32,822 nt of DNA from Aestuariirhabdus sp. (GCA_030622755.1 JAUXFT010000018.1:1-32822), one strand, 5' to 3'. Counted from the stretch's first letter, positions 7,485 through 18,069 are shown. Notes: generated by a model from the sequence alone, not told the origin. Translations and numbers: made by a program.

Positions 7485-8936
7485 TTATTCGCCGCTCATT
7501 ACATAGTTAAATCCGCCCGTGTTTTTTGCAACAAACTCGAGACGATGATTTATGCAAGAAGGATAGTCCTCTTCGTGGTGACTCACGAATAATAATGTGG
7601 TTTCTCCCAACTGGCCGATCTGGTCAAGCAGCTTGAGCACCATCTCTCGATTGATCTCATCCAGTCCCTGGCAAGGCTCATCAAGAATCATCAGCGGTGG
7701 GTGTTTAACCATTGCACGGGCGATCAACAGCATGCGTTGTTCACCGTAAGAGAGCTGGCTAATGGGCGTGTGTGCTTGCTGCTGCAGATGAATGACCTCA
7801 AGCCATTGCAGGGCAATCTCTTTTTGTCGGTCAGAGGGATTGGAGTACACGCCAATCGAATCAAAGAAGCCGGAGATGATCAGGTTTAAGGCGCTTACCG
7901 GAACTCGATAACTCAGTTGCAAGCTGGAAGAGACCAGCCCCTGATGTTTTTTAATATCCCAGATGGTTTCGCCACTACCGCGCTGGATTCCGAACAGGCG
8001 CAGATCGTTAGCGTAACCTTGTGGGTGGTCGCCACTGATGAGGCTAAGCAGGGTGGTTTTGCCGCAGCCATTGGGTCCGCGTACAGCCCAATGCTCACCG
8101 TTATTTACCTGCCAATTTAAACCATCAATGATGTTTTTATCGTCGTAGCTCACCTTGATATTTTGCATCTTTACCAGTGGCAGATTGGCGGGTGGTGGAT
8201 CTATCTGATGGTCAGGATCTCGGGGAGGCAGTTGTTCAGGAAGTTGATGAAAACTGTGCAGCTTTTGTAGGGCGCCAGATTCCAGTAACTCCTCACGTGA
8301 ACCACTCGCCAGGAGTCGGCACTGTTGCATATAAGCGACGTGGGTGATTTCAGGCAGTAACTCACTGAAACGGTTAAGCAGCAGTATAACCATGACACCT
8401 TCACGCATCAAACGAGCAAGCAGGGCTTCCAGGGTTTGGTGTGAGGCGGCATCCAGCCCATCGAAGGGTTCATCGAGTATGAGCAGTTGCGGCTGCAGCA
8501 TCAGCGCTCGTGCTAATAGCAGTTTACGAGTTTCACCGGTGGAGAGCAGACGGAAGCCTCTGTCCAGAATATGTTCCATCCCCAATAATTCGGATAACTG
8601 TTGCAGGCGCTCGGTATCGTTGCTTTCTTGCAATATCAGTTCAGCAACCGGGGTCCCGGTATCGATGCGATCCATAAATTCGGAATCATCGTTGTAGCGC
8701 TCCTCGTCCAATATCTCCTGTTGTTTCTCAAAAGAAACATAACCCACCCGATCGGGTCGTTCAGTGATGGTGCCGTTATCGGAGACCAGGTCACCGCTGA
8801 GTAACTGGCCGATTAAACTCTTGCCGGATCCGTTAGCACCGATTACTGCCCATTGTTCACCAGGATTCATCGTCCAGTCATCAACGATCAGGGACAGGGT
8901 TTTGCTTAAGGGGTAGTGGATTTGGCTAATTTTCAT
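7485..8936 (-). CDS. modF: ModF-like double-domain ABC ATPase
   Basis: A 483-residue soluble protein with two ABC ATPase domains and no membrane spans. Domain 1 has Walker A GANGSGKS (33-40), signature LSTGETRK (about 130-137) and Walker B LLILDEPFDGLD. Domain 2 has Walker A GPNGCGKTT (287-295), signature LSYGEQR (about 393) and Walker B LMILDEPCQGLD. The long matches RGSGETIWDIKKH, FDSIGVY and FVSHHEEDYPSCINHRLEF are characteristic of ModF, the ATPase often linked to molybdate genes, whose exact role is not settled. No modABC transporter is present in this window, so it stands alone here. No convincing ribosome-binding site precedes the ATG. Confidence 0.9.
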   Translation of the reverse strand: MKISQIHYPLSKTLSLIVDDWTMNPGEQWAVIGANGSGKSLIGQLLSGDLVSDNGTITERPDRVGYVSFEKQQEILDEERYNDDSEFMDRIDTGTPVAELILQESNDTERLQQLSELLGMEHILDRGFRLLSTGETRKLLLARALMLQPQLLILDEPFDGLDAASHQTLEALLARLMREGVMVILLLNRFSELLPEITHVAYMQQCRLLASGSREELLESGALQKLHSFHQLPEQLPPRDPDHQIDPPPANLPLVKMQNIKVSYDDKNIIDGLNWQVNNGEHWAVRGPNGCGKTTLLSLISGDHPQGYANDLRLFGIQRGSGETIWDIKKHQGLVSSSLQLSYRVPVSALNLIISGFFDSIGVYSNPSDRQKEIALQWLEVIHLQQQAHTPISQLSYGEQRMLLIARAMVKHPPLMILDEPCQGLDEINREMVLKLLDQIGQLGETTLLFVSHHEEDYPSCINHRLEFVAKNTGGFNYVMSGE

Positions 8937-9276
8937 GCGAAAAACTATTGAGCTATTTTGGGAAAAAGGAGAGTGGCGTAGTGTGACGTTTTTTTGGAGG
9001 AAACGGTAGCAGGAGCCTTGTCCAATACGAGATGATACTGAACGGGAGCCGTGTTTCTAACACGGAATGATACTGAAATAGCCTGATTTCTGTTCGTGAT
9101 GGAAGGATGAATACCATCATTGTAGGAGTGCTGTTTAGCTCGCTGGTAACGCTATGTTTTTGGATATCGTTACACTGTTTTAAATTGAGTCGTCGTGATT
9201 CTTGGTGGAGAGGCCAAGGAGAGGCCAAGGATGTGGATAGGCGCGACAAAGTCGCTTTTGTTTCCGCCTGGACCGT
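8937..9276. other. Gene-free stretch between modF-like and receiver genes, with short repeats
   Basis: No credible gene is visible. It holds two imperfect ~33-bp tandem units starting at 9012 and 9045 (both begin GGAGCC and share ATGATACTGAA), a 6-bp hairpin CCGTGT/ACACGG (9049-9065), and an exact 11-bp duplication GGAGAGGCCAA (9207-9217, 9218-9228). It also presumably contains the modF promoter. Confidence 0.6.
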
Positions 9277-9651
9277 TCAGGACATAACCTTCTTCAGAGT
9301 TGCTAGAACGGTAGCGGGATCTATAGATTTGTGCAGATAGTCAACGGCTCCCAGAGCTAAACCTTTTGCGCGGTCTTCATCTGAACTGTGGCCGCTTATA
9401 AAGATAACAGGAATATGTTCTGTAGCAGGGTCTTTCTTTAGCCTGCTGCACACTTCATAACCGTCCATTTCTGGCATCATGATATCCAGCAAAATAACGG
9501 ATGGCTGAGGTTCCTTTTGAGCAATTTGCAGTGCTTTTTCTCCGCTGGTTGCCGCCTTGGTTTTATAGTGTCCCTTCAATATTCCGCTGATTAGCCGAAT
9601 ATTGACAGGGGCATCGTCGACGATTAAAACGCAAGCAGATTCGTTATCCAT
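9277..9651 (-). CDS. Stand-alone response-regulator receiver protein
   Basis: A single REC domain (124 aa from this ATG; 132 aa from an upstream GTG at 9673-9675 that lacks a ribosome-binding site). In the longer numbering the acidic pocket is D20/D21 (LIVDDAPVN), the phosphoacceptor is D64 (LLDIMMPEMDGYEV), the switch Ser/Thr position is S94 (FISGHS) and the conserved lysine is K116 (DYLHKSIDP). The usual K-P cis-proline is K-S here. There is no output domain. The sequence most resembles the receivers that precede HD-GYP or GGDEF domains. It lies downstream of the large hybrid kinase on the same strand and could be its phosphorelay partner, or a CheY/Spo0F-like single-domain protein. The pairing is inferred from position. 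Confidence 0.85.
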   Translation of the reverse strand: MDNESACVLIVDDAPVNIRLISGILKGHYKTKAATSGEKALQIAQKEPQPSVILLDIMMPEMDGYEVCSRLKKDPATEHIPVIFISGHSSDEDRAKGLALGAVDYLHKSIDPATVLATLKKVMS

Positions 9652-10100
9652 GGTATTACTCTTGTTTTTGTTCACTGGATTTACACTTACTAAAATCAGC
9701 GGGTCGTTTTACACAGGGTGTTAAAATAAAAGTTACACCGGATGTTAAACCACAAATCACACCGGACGTTAAATCAAATTTAAAACCACATGTTCAATTA
9801 GATGCATCTGCATACTGACGCTTCTGAAATTATAGTCTGTTTCAAATAGAGGTTACGTAAAATAGCTTTTTCGAGCCTGTTGTTGCTGGCACCACTTCGG
9901 TTTTTTTGCATGAACAGCGTTTACTAGCCGCAATCGAGTATTCATTGGTTAGCGGTTGTTAGTTGTTAGTTGTTAAGCGGTTTCTACAATCGTTTCCTAT
10001 AGTCGGTTTCTTCCAAGTACTTTTATCAGGTAGATACCTGCAGCCTGGCCTTGTTTTTCAGGGCCGGGTGCAGGATGACAGCATTTTTGCAGGTTGTGTT
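9652..10100. other. Intergenic region upstream of the receiver gene
   Basis: About 450 bp without a believable ORF. The part nearest the receiver gene carries four 24-bp tandem repeats (9709-9804, listed separately). The rest is AT-rich with simple-sequence stretches such as the TTAGTTGTTAGTTGTTA run near 9958. The receiver gene promoter should be here. Confidence 0.6.
9709..9804. repeat. Four 24-bp tandem direct repeats upstream of the receiver gene
   Basis: Units begin at exactly 24-bp spacing (9709, 9733, 9757, 9781). The cores are TTACACAGGGTGTTAAA, TTACACCGGATGTTAAA, TCACACCGGACGTTAAA and the more diverged TAAAACCACATGTTCAA. They lie 34-153 bp upstream of the preferred start codon (9651) of the receiver gene, where a promoter or operator would sit. 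They could be reiterated protein-binding sites or a neutral tandem expansion. Confidence 0.85.
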
Positions 10101-13100
10101 TCAGGGTTTGTCATCTGATAAAACTGCTAGCTGAAGAGCGGTCAACTCTTCCAGTGCGGCCTCAAAATCATACTCACCAATGGTATTCGATAGTCGTTGT
10201 AACAGCTTTGCATGCGCAGATAAACCCGGCAAATTCTCCAGCTCCTCTATGAGATCCGTAGCCTCGGCGTCGCTGTCTTCCAGTAGGTTCCTGAGTTTGA
10301 TCATCAGTTCCCGAGTTTTTTCAGTGTCCATGTCACTCATGGTATTTTGATTGTCAGCGCTGCGCATATTTTGTTGAACTAGCAGGCGTTCAGCTTCTTC
10401 AAGCTTTGACAAACCATTCAGGACCGGTGCCAGTTCGTTAATTACCTGTTCCAGCAGTGGATCGATTTCATCTATGGGTGAAGCATTCTGCTTGCAAGCA
10501 GATTCCAGCGCATCGGCCGCCTGTTGCACGGCGGTTGCACCGATATTGCCGGCCACACCTTTCAGGGTATGAGCGCACCGGGTTGCTGCTGTTGGGTCAT
10601 CACTGTTACGTGCTTCCTGAAAATTTTGTACAAAATCTATTTCAGCATCATGAAACTTGATCAACAATTTTCGGTACAACTTGAGGTTATGCATGGTGAT
10701 GGCGAGACCCGACCGGGTGTCGATACCCGGTAGATCAGGGATTACTTCCTCTGTTGAGTTGCCTTTGCCGGATTTGTCCAATAACTCAGGGTCGACAGGG
10801 TTTGCTGGAGTAATCCACTGTGCGATGGTGTTGAACATGGCCGAGACATTCAGCGGTTTGGAAATATGATCAACCATCCCTGCTTCGATCACTTTTTCCT
10901 TGTCGCCCACCATGGCGTTGGCCGTCATGGCGATGATGGGGAGCGTTTTGAACTCAGGATCCTTGCGGATTTCCCGGGTTGCGGTGTAGCCATCCATGAT
11001 CGGCATCTGGCAGTCCATCAAAATACCGTCGAAGTCTCTGGTTTCTTTGAGGATGTCGAGTGCCACCTGACCATTTTCAGCCAGAGTGATATCCATGCCT
11101 GCCTGATTGAGCAATTCTACGGCCAGCTCTCGATTCATCTCGTTATCTTCGACCAGCAGTACTTTGGCGCCGGCCAATCTAGTCATTACATCCTGAATGC
11201 TGTCATGGCGCTTAAAGTTACCACTGGTGATTTCTACACCTTTACCTAAAGCAAAACCAATGGCTTCGAACAATGTACTTGGGGTGACCGGTTTGGTCAG
11301 CAGCGATTCCAGCAATACTCCCTGGCGTTCTGCTGCGTTGAGCGCCTCCTCACGTCCGTAAGCAGTGACCATTATAATCGATGGTGTGTGATCAGAAGGC
11401 TCCTCCTGCAAGCAGTGTACGGCTTCGACACCATTCATTATGGGCATTCGCCAATCCATCAGGACCAGATCGTAGGGAGTTGAATTTTTCCTGGCATCCT
11501 CTATCAGGGTGAGAGCCTGTTTGCCATCACAGGCAATATCGACTTCGAGACCAAAGCTTTGCGCCATGGCGGAGAGTATTTCCCGAGCGCTGGCGTTGTC
11601 GTCGGCTACCAGTACGCGCAACCCCTTGAGCTCATCGGCATTGAAGGCCCGGCGGATATAGGGGTTCTTCTGCATGCCGAATCTGGCATGAAAGTGAAAG
11701 GTCGAACCCTGCCCGGGTTCAGACTCAACCCAGATTTTGCCATCCATCATTTCAACCAGCTGTTTGGATATGGCCAGTCCTAACCCGGTGCCACCATATT
11801 TTCGGGTAGTAGAGGAGTCGGCCTGACTGAAACTCTGAAATAGCTTGGTTTGTTGCTCAGAACTCATGCCGATGCCGGAATCCTTGACCCAGAAATGCAG
11901 TTCAACAGCGTCTCCGCTACGGCGGATCTCTTCGACACCGATGACTATTTCACCCTGATCGGTGAATTTGACTGCATTGTTGCCGAGATTGATGATGACC
12001 TGCCCTAATCGCAGCGGATCGCCGACCAGTCCAGTGGGGAGATTGATATCTGCCGAGAATAGCAGTTCGAGTCCCTTATCTTCAGTTTTCAGGCCGACCA
12101 GATTAGCGAGATTGTCGAACACATCTTCAAGGCGGAAATCAACGTTCTCCATGTCGAGTTTACCCGCTTCGATCTTACTAAAGTCGAGAATGTCGTTGAT
12201 GATGCCAAGCAAGGATTCGGCGGCACGGTTGACCTTGTCGATGTAGTTTTTCTGTTTAGGGTTCAGTTCGGTCTGCAGCGCCAAATGGCTCATGCCGATG
12301 ATGGCGTTCATCGGTGTACGGATCTCGTGACTCATATTCGCCAGAAAATCGCTCTTGGCCTTGTTGGCTTCTTCGGCTCGTTGCATCGCCTGGCCCAGCA
12401 CCTCATCCGCTATCTTTCGCATCGTGATGTCTTCAAAGGCGACGACTACGCCACCGCCAGCCTCATCGATCAGTGGCGCGGCGTTAACGCTGATCCAGAT
12501 CAGGTCACCCTGAGGGCGATGAATACCCATCTCAAAATTGAATATGGCATCTTCCCCTGCCAGTACACGTGACGCCGGGTACTCTTCAGTGGTCATCTCT
12601 CTTCCGTCAGGATGAACAATTTTCCAGTTTCCTTCCTGAAGGCCGCGCATTCTATGTTCGTCTTTGCTCACACCCAGCATGGTTTCTGTAATAGCATTTG
12701 CCTCAAGAACTTCACCTCCAGGGCTGAATAACACCACGCCGATGGGTAAGGCTTCAAAAAGCGTATTGAGTTGTTCCTGCGCTTTTCTGCTGGTGGCTTC
12801 ACTATCTCTCAGGGCATTCTCAGCTTTCATCCGCGCAGTCAGGTCATGCCAGACTACAAAAAGCACCCGCTGACCATCCTGCACGATCGGCGTCAGGATG
12901 ACTTCAGTTGGCACGTCTTCACCTTCTTTATGTCGGTGTGTCCAATCGAAGCGTTGTACGCCTTGTTCAAACGCGGTTGTGATCCATATTTTGACCTTCT
13001 CTGCCGAATCTGATCCATCCGGCTGAATGGCTGGAAACAGCGCGTTACGATCGCAGCCAATCAGTTCATTCTTACTTGAATAGCCGAGAAGGTTGGCCGC

Positions 13101-16100
13101 AGCCTGGTTGCACGAGAGGAATCGTTCTCCGTCGTGGATCAGGTAGGCATCTTCTGCCGCATCGAACAACACCTTGAATCGTTCCATGCTGGATTTCAGT
13201 TCATTCTCGGAATTTCTACGTTCGGTAATATCCTTGAATACCACCACCGAGCCTACAATATGACCCTCCTTGCGCATGGGTACCGCAGAGTACTCTACAG
13301 GGAAGTTGGAACCGTCTTTACGCCATAGCACCTCGTTGTCGACCTCATGGATCTCGCCGTCCTGGCAAGCGGCTCGCATGGGGCAGGTGTTTATGTCATA
13401 CGGAGAGCCATCAGCGTGAGAGTGGTGCACGGCTTCATGCATATAGATGCCGATCAATTCTTCTATTCGGTAGCCCAGCATTCTTGCTGCTGCCTGATTG
13501 CAGAGCGTCACCCTACCATTGGTGTCAAGTCCCCAGATGCCTTCTCCGGCAGAGTTAAGTATCAGTTCGGTGCGTTCACGGGCCTCTTGCAGAGCCAGTT
13601 GAACTTCTTTGGCTTCGGTAATATCCTGGGTCATGGCAACAAAATGGGTGACATTTCCGGCATCATCGGCCACCGGCGCAATAGAGATGGCCCCCCAGTA
13701 AAAGTCACCATTTTTCTTACGGTTACGGATCTCTGAATGCCAGACTTTGCCAGCAAGGATAGTATCCCAGAGGGTTTTGTACTGTTCGGAAGGCGTTTCT
13801 TCACTTTTAAGCACGCGCGGATTCTGGCCGATAACCTCCTCGGCGGTATAACCGGTGACTCGGGTAAAGGTTGGATTGACGTGCTCAATGATGCCGTTTA
13901 CGTCGGTGATGATGACCCCGAGTGGACTCTGCTCGACAGCCTGTACCACCTTTCGTAATTCATCCGTTCGTTCTGTCACCAGACGTTCAAGCTTGACCTT
14001 GGCCCGGTCACCCATCCATACGCTGAGTCCAATCAGTGCGAGGGCAAGTAGCACCGTGATACCCAAGGCGCCAAACACCAAATTTCGCAGACCTAGATAG
14101 GATTCCAGCGCTTCATCCAGGTCCAGTTCTGTTGCAATGCCGATACCCAACTCTCTTGACCAGGTCCAGGCACCAATAACCGGGACGCCTCGATAATCAC
14201 GATAGCCCTGCTCATCTCTTCCTGAGCGTTGCCGGGATACTTCGTGCGCCATCAATGTCAGAGGCCACTCGTTATGATTCAATGTTGGCGAATATCCTTG
14301 TAACAGGTTTCCGCCGGGGTCAGTAACGGGACTGCCGAAACGTCCGGGGGTGTAGGCATTGTCAGGGGTGTCGGCATTTATATTGGAAAGCTCGTTGGCC
14401 TGTTCGAAACGCGAAACGCTGATTAGACGACCATTTTTGTCTACAGCGTAGGTTTCACCACTTTCACCGAGGCGACCCACTTTAGTGAATCCGGAGAACT
14501 CCTGATCGGGGGCAAGCCGTAAAGCGAAGACGGCGATCACCTTGCCCGCTTGGTTGCGCAGCGGGGCAGCGAAGAACATGGTCGGAGCATCAGGGATCAG
14601 CTTCCCTGTTTTGTCCTGTAGCGGGACGTCTGAAACGATCGGTGGGATGAAGATGGTTTCCCCTGAGAAGGCTCGGTCCATCAGTCGGGTGCGCTGTCGT
14701 GCGATCAGGTTTGTGCTGCCTATATTGGCATCGTGCATGGAAGCTACATTGATGCGGTCAGGGGCGATGATGAATACACCTTTGGCATTCATTTTTTCCA
14801 GATGAGGCACCAGCAGTTTCCGTAGGCGGTTCAGCGCCGGTGCCTTGGCCAGCGATTGTGCATCCCGTGGCGTTTCGAGAAGTTGGGCCGTGGTTTCAAT
14901 CACAAGTTCTTCAGCGGCAAGGTCGATCACTAACCTGCGCCGCTCATCCAGCCAGGCCAGCAAAGCCCGGTGGACGGCCTGGTTGATACTCGATAGTTGT
15001 CTGGCGGTGTTGTCCTTGAATTGATGTTGTACTTTGTTGAGCGAATGCCAGGTTAACCCCAGAACAAACACCAAAAATACTACTACTGCTGCTGCCCAGA
15101 TTCTCCGTACGGTTGCAGACTCGAACCACTCGATATCCCTTTTGGTGCTGAAGCGCTGGAGCAGGATGGGTATCAATAGCACCAGTACTACCAGTACTGC
15201 TGCTATCAGCCACCATAGACGATCATCAACCTGAAATTGCTCTGTTACGGGCTCAATTTTGTTGACACTGCCAAGCCATTGGCGCTCGATCTCATTTTTT
15301 TCCAGCAAGGAGATGCTGAACAGAGCCTTATCCAGAATTCTTGCCAAGGGTGCCCATTGTGGATCCTTGTACACGGCGAATGCTTGTGGAGTAGGGCCTA
15401 ATCCCGAGTCGCCTACTACGACCAGGTTGACGAGTTGCTCCTCTTGTATGATCCAGCTCGCCGTCGCCTGGTTATCTATAAAAAAATCAGCTTTGCCAAA
15501 AGCGACCGCTTTTAACGCTTCATGGGAATTCTTGAAAGCGATCTGTTGGATTTCCGGGTACTCTTCCAGCATTTTTTTTTGGATGTTATAGCCGTCTACT
15601 ACAGCTACTTTTTTACCATTGAGATCTGCTATATCCTCTATGTTGTATATATCTGGATGGTTCTTGCGGGAAATAATAACAGTGTGAGCGAAAAAGAAGG
15701 GCTTGGTGAAAATCAATTTTTCTGCGCGCTCCGGGCGAGACACTATGGTTGCCCCTACCTTCAGTTCTCCGTTCATCAACTTGGCGAGCATCTTCTTAAA
15801 AGAACTGTTGTGTGCTGGCTGAAAAACGATACCCAGGCGTTTTTCTATAAGTTTGAGGTAGCTGGAAGTGATGCCATCGTGCACGTTGGTGGCGTTGAAA
15901 AAATCGAGTGGGGCGTCATTGCCGTCGACTCCGATAGGGATGACAGGGTGGCTTGCCAGCCAGGATTTCTCTGTATCGGTTAACTTATCCAGCAGAAGCC
16001 CTGTCCAGGCGCCTGCCTTATTCTCAAAATCAGAGGGTGGCCAGGTCGGTTCAATGCCCAGTTTTATAGAGGGATTTTGCTCCAGCCAGACTTCTTTGTC

Positions 16101-16226
16101 CTTGTCCCACTGGTTCCGTTGATCATCTGCCCATGCGTGTGGGAAATAGATCACTATCACCAGCAGGGTGAACGCAACTTTCAACCACGAGGGTAATAAT
16201 GTGCGGAATCCATTTCGCTTGATCAT
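10101..16226 (-). CDS. BvgS-like hybrid sensor histidine kinase with VFT, Cache, four PAS, two REC and HPt
   Basis: A 2041-residue inner-membrane phosphorelay sensor. Order: signal/anchor (about 10-34); a stub of a first SBP_bac_3 (VFT) domain (about 43-82); a complete second VFT domain (about 83-325); two close membrane spans (about 338-360 and 374-397); a double-Cache sensor (about 400-705); a membrane span (about 711-737); four PAS domains (about 755-870, 884-1010, 1013-1130, 1149-1270); HisKA with H1300 in SHEIRTP; HATPase (N box [23 protein letters not shown]); REC with D1591; REC with D1738; HPt with H1886 in [11 protein letters not shown]; and a polar C-terminal tail. All phosphotransfer residues are intact. 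The ligand is unknown, though VFT domains of this class commonly bind amino or organic acids. The likely partner is the receiver protein downstream. Confidence 0.93.
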   Translation of the reverse strand: MIKRNGFRTLLPSWLKVAFTLLVIVIYFPHAWADDQRNQWDKDKEVWLEQNPSIKLGIEPTWPPSDFENKAGAWTGLLLDKLTDTEKSWLASHPVIPIGVDGNDAPLDFFNATNVHDGITSSYLKLIEKRLGIVFQPAHNSSFKKMLAKLMNGELKVGATIVSRPERAEKLIFTKPFFFAHTVIISRKNHPDIYNIEDIADLNGKKVAVVDGYNIQKKMLEEYPEIQQIAFKNSHEALKAVAFGKADFFIDNQATASWIIQEEQLVNLVVVGDSGLGPTPQAFAVYKDPQWAPLARILDKALFSISLLEKNEIERQWLGSVNKIEPVTEQFQVDDRLWWLIAAVLVVLVLLIPILLQRFSTKRDIEWFESATVRRIWAAAVVVFLVFVLGLTWHSLNKVQHQFKDNTARQLSSINQAVHRALLAWLDERRRLVIDLAAEELVIETTAQLLETPRDAQSLAKAPALNRLRKLLVPHLEKMNAKGVFIIAPDRINVASMHDANIGSTNLIARQRTRLMDRAFSGETIFIPPIVSDVPLQDKTGKLIPDAPTMFFAAPLRNQAGKVIAVFALRLAPDQEFSGFTKVGRLGESGETYAVDKNGRLISVSRFEQANELSNINADTPDNAYTPGRFGSPVTDPGGNLLQGYSPTLNHNEWPLTLMAHEVSRQRSGRDEQGYRDYRGVPVIGAWTWSRELGIGIATELDLDEALESYLGLRNLVFGALGITVLLALALIGLSVWMGDRAKVKLERLVTERTDELRKVVQAVEQSPLGVIITDVNGIIEHVNPTFTRVTGYTAEEVIGQNPRVLKSEETPSEQYKTLWDTILAGKVWHSEIRNRKKNGDFYWGAISIAPVADDAGNVTHFVAMTQDITEAKEVQLALQEARERTELILNSAGEGIWGLDTNGRVTLCNQAAARMLGYRIEELIGIYMHEAVHHSHADGSPYDINTCPMRAACQDGEIHEVDNEVLWRKDGSNFPVEYSAVPMRKEGHIVGSVVVFKDITERRNSENELKSSMERFKVLFDAAEDAYLIHDGERFLSCNQAAANLLGYSSKNELIGCDRNALFPAIQPDGSDSAEKVKIWITTAFEQGVQRFDWTHRHKEGEDVPTEVILTPIVQDGQRVLFVVWHDLTARMKAENALRDSEATSRKAQEQLNTLFEALPIGVVLFSPGGEVLEANAITETMLGVSKDEHRMRGLQEGNWKIVHPDGREMTTEEYPASRVLAGEDAIFNFEMGIHRPQGDLIWISVNAAPLIDEAGGGVVVAFEDITMRKIADEVLGQAMQRAEEANKAKSDFLANMSHEIRTPMNAIIGMSHLALQTELNPKQKNYIDKVNRAAESLLGIINDILDFSKIEAGKLDMENVDFRLEDVFDNLANLVGLKTEDKGLELLFSADINLPTGLVGDPLRLGQVIINLGNNAVKFTDQGEIVIGVEEIRRSGDAVELHFWVKDSGIGMSSEQQTKLFQSFSQADSSTTRKYGGTGLGLAISKQLVEMMDGKIWVESEPGQGSTFHFHARFGMQKNPYIRRAFNADELKGLRVLVADDNASAREILSAMAQSFGLEVDIACDGKQALTLIEDARKNSTPYDLVLMDWRMPIMNGVEAVHCLQEEPSDHTPSIIMVTAYGREEALNAAERQGVLLESLLTKPVTPSTLFEAIGFALGKGVEITSGNFKRHDSIQDVMTRLAGAKVLLVEDNEMNRELAVELLNQAGMDITLAENGQVALDILKETRDFDGILMDCQMPIMDGYTATREIRKDPEFKTLPIIAMTANAMVGDKEKVIEAGMVDHISKPLNVSAMFNTIAQWITPANPVDPELLDKSGKGNSTEEVIPDLPGIDTRSGLAITMHNLKLYRKLLIKFHDAEIDFVQNFQEARNSDDPTAATRCAHTLKGVAGNIGATAVQQAADALESACKQNASPIDEIDPLLEQVINELAPVLNGLSKLEEAERLLVQQNMRSADNQNTMSDMDTEKTRELMIKLRNLLEDSDAEATDLIEELENLPGLSAHAKLLQRLSNTIGEYDFEAALEELTALQLAVLSDDKP

Positions 16227-16603
16227 GTTTTAAAATCCCAGAGGATATTCTTTTGTATTTATATAGGATCAGAGACTACGGCTAAGCATTGCCAGGGCAG
16301 TTCGCCAAATTTGTACTCTTTATGGAATGTTATAGCACTTACCAGGGGGCTCCCACCCATCTTCCGTTGATAATCTTCTTCGTTCCATAACTTGCAACCA
16401 CGTTATCTATGGATACTAATTTCTTTTGGGATGATAGAACACTTTATTTTTGAACCGTGAATTTTAACTTGATCACGTGTGGGATTTTATGAAGTCGGTA
16501 AATTTTGTAATACGGCTGTAGAGGGTTGAACGTCGCTGGTTTACTCATCAGAATATTGGGCGGCGAAGGATTTCCTTTTTGCAAAATCTTCTCTGCATGT
16601 TTT
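16227..16603. other. Intergenic region upstream of the hybrid kinase
   Basis: About 375 bp without a gene, between the dehydrogenase stop and the kinase start. It should hold the kinase promoter and the dehydrogenase 3' end. TTATGGAA (16320-16327) and TTCCATAA (16383-16390) are a perfect 8-bp inverted repeat flanking a segment with a G-run/C-run (16344-16358). I do not recognise a known riboswitch. Confidence 0.5.
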
Positions 16604-17893
16604 CTACCACAGAGTCATCGAATCCAGAAACAGCTGTCGTAAGTCTGCGGCCGATGCCGGACGCGGAGACAGTTTAGTGACCCGGTGTTGGGGGAGAGTG
16701 CCTTCTACCAACCGGTCTACATCTTCCGGACCATAACCTACCGCCGATAGTCCATTTGGCAGTCCGCTATCGCGAATCATCTGCACGATGGCACTGGACA
16801 ATACTTCGCCGGCATCATCTGGAGTGGCACCGCGAATATCAGCGCCCATTAATTCTGCGCATTGGAGGTGTAATTCGGGGTTGGTCGGAGCGGTAAAACG
16901 AAACACCGCGGGTGCGTTAAGCACGACAGCCATACCATGAGGAACCGTCGGGTGATCGGTAACATAGCCTTCGGGACGGTAATCCTTAACCATACCGGCA
17001 ACAGGGTAGGACATACCGTGGGGCAGGTGGACGCCTGAGTTACCGAAACCGATGCCAGCATAGGTTGCCGCCAGCATTATCTGTCCGCGAGCTTCTTCAT
17101 CGGAAGGATCATTGGTGACCCGTACCAGGTTACTGGCGATCATCTCCAGGGTTTTACAAGCCCAGATATGGCTGATCGGATTGGCACCCTGATAGGCTGG
17201 ACGCAGTGCGGGAGATTCCGCTGCTGGTCGTTGGTGGTAGGGCAGAGCCGTGATTGATTCGATAGCGTGGCTGAATTGATCCAGAGCCGTGCAGGCGGCA
17301 ACCATAGGCGGCATGGTTTTCGTATGATCCGGGTCGATAATGCCCAAAGCGGGTCGCAGGGCGCGATGGGCGATACCGGTTTTTGCTTCCATCTCCAGCA
17401 GGTCAAAAATAGCGACGCCGGTGGTTTCACTGCCGGTACCGGCGGTGGTCGGTACACAGATCATTGGCTTTAACGGACCCGGTACAGGAGTCCCTTTACC
17501 GATCGGTGGGTTAACGTATTCAAGCAGATCGGCGGGATAGGTTGCGTATAGGTTGGCTGCTTTTGCGGTATCCATGCTGGAGCCACCCCCGACACCGACA
17601 TAGCCATCGAAGTTGCCTTGTATGGCGAAAATGATCGCTTCCTTAAAGGAAACGTCTGTTGGTTCTACGCTGGTCTGGTCGAACAATACCGCATCGAGCC
17701 CAGCGCTACGGAGTGACTCCATCACGATAAGCACTGCAGGGTTATGAGTAAGGTTGGGGTCGGTGACGACCATGACTCGGTGGGCTCCGAGATTCTTCAT
17801 ATCTTCACCGATTTCTCGGGTGGCACCGGCACCAAATTTGATGCTGGAGGTGTCCATGGTGAAGATATGTTCCTTAGGTTGCTCGCTGCTCAT
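16604..17893 (-). CDS. Iron-containing alcohol dehydrogenase, hydroxyacid-oxoacid transhydrogenase (ADHFE1/HOT) type
   Basis: A 429-residue group III metal-dependent dehydrogenase. It has the NAD-binding loop GGGSSMD (102-108), PTTAGTGSE (148-156), and metal ligands in the expected places: D205 and H209 (ALDQFSHAIES), H292 (GVHLPHGMSYP) and a further His at 319 (VPHGMAVVL). Several stretches (ANLYATYPADLLEYVNPPIGKG, RPAYQGANPISHIWA, GTLPQHRVTKLSPRP) match the human ADHFE1 pattern closely. That enzyme couples oxidation of 4-hydroxybutyrate to reduction of 2-oxoglutarate to 2-hydroxyglutarate without free NAD. Activity on 4-hydroxybutyrate or a related hydroxyacid is therefore likely. A related lactaldehyde- or butanol-type Fe-ADH is the fallback. 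It is divergent from pntAA. Confidence 0.85.
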   Translation of the reverse strand: MSSEQPKEHIFTMDTSSIKFGAGATREIGEDMKNLGAHRVMVVTDPNLTHNPAVLIVMESLRSAGLDAVLFDQTSVEPTDVSFKEAIIFAIQGNFDGYVGVGGGSSMDTAKAANLYATYPADLLEYVNPPIGKGTPVPGPLKPMICVPTTAGTGSETTGVAIFDLLEMEAKTGIAHRALRPALGIIDPDHTKTMPPMVAACTALDQFSHAIESITALPYHQRPAAESPALRPAYQGANPISHIWACKTLEMIASNLVRVTNDPSDEEARGQIMLAATYAGIGFGNSGVHLPHGMSYPVAGMVKDYRPEGYVTDHPTVPHGMAVVLNAPAVFRFTAPTNPELHLQCAELMGADIRGATPDDAGEVLSSAIVQMIRDSGLPNGLSAVGYGPEDVDRLVEGTLPQHRVTKLSPRPASAADLRQLFLDSMTLW

Positions 17894-18069
17894 ACGTATT
17901 CGCTCTTTTTATGATTGTGATTGCTAAATAGTATATATCGGCATGTGTCTCGATTGCTTAGACGACAATCATAGTTATTATTCAACTAATTATAATAATT
18001 CGCTCTAATAACCTGTGTGTGAATGGCTGGCCAAAATTCATAGAAAGAAGGCAGTAAATAAGAATTTAG

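Noticed and set aside
4537-8936. Thiolase, dehydrogenase remnant, deaminase and ABC ATPase considered as a novel functional cassette
   Set aside because: The genes belong to unrelated pathways, have gaps of 100-200 bp with hairpins between them, and one is broken. Ordinary adjacency is the simpler reading.
8953-9276. Open frame continuing in phase after the receiver stop codon, as if a missing output domain followed
   Set aside because: The ~107 codons read as low-information sequence with no HD-GYP, GGDEF or HTH motif and run through non-coding repeats. The receiver ends naturally after its last helix.
9107-9340. 77-codon plus-strand frame starting with a hydrophobic segment
   Set aside because: The Shine-Dalgarno-like GGAAGG touches the ATG with no spacing, the frame crosses a local 11-bp duplication, and its 3' part runs antisense into the receiver gene. 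Nothing in the peptide is recognisable.
9709-9804. Regularly spaced repeats considered as a CRISPR array
   Set aside because: The 24-bp units abut with no unique spacers and no cas genes are present. They are tandem repeats.
16320-16440. Leader of the hybrid kinase considered as a cyclic-di-GMP (GEMM) or other known riboswitch
   Set aside because: The conserved blocks of GEMM, glycine, cobalamin and SAM classes are not present in order on either strand. Only a simple inverted repeat is seen.
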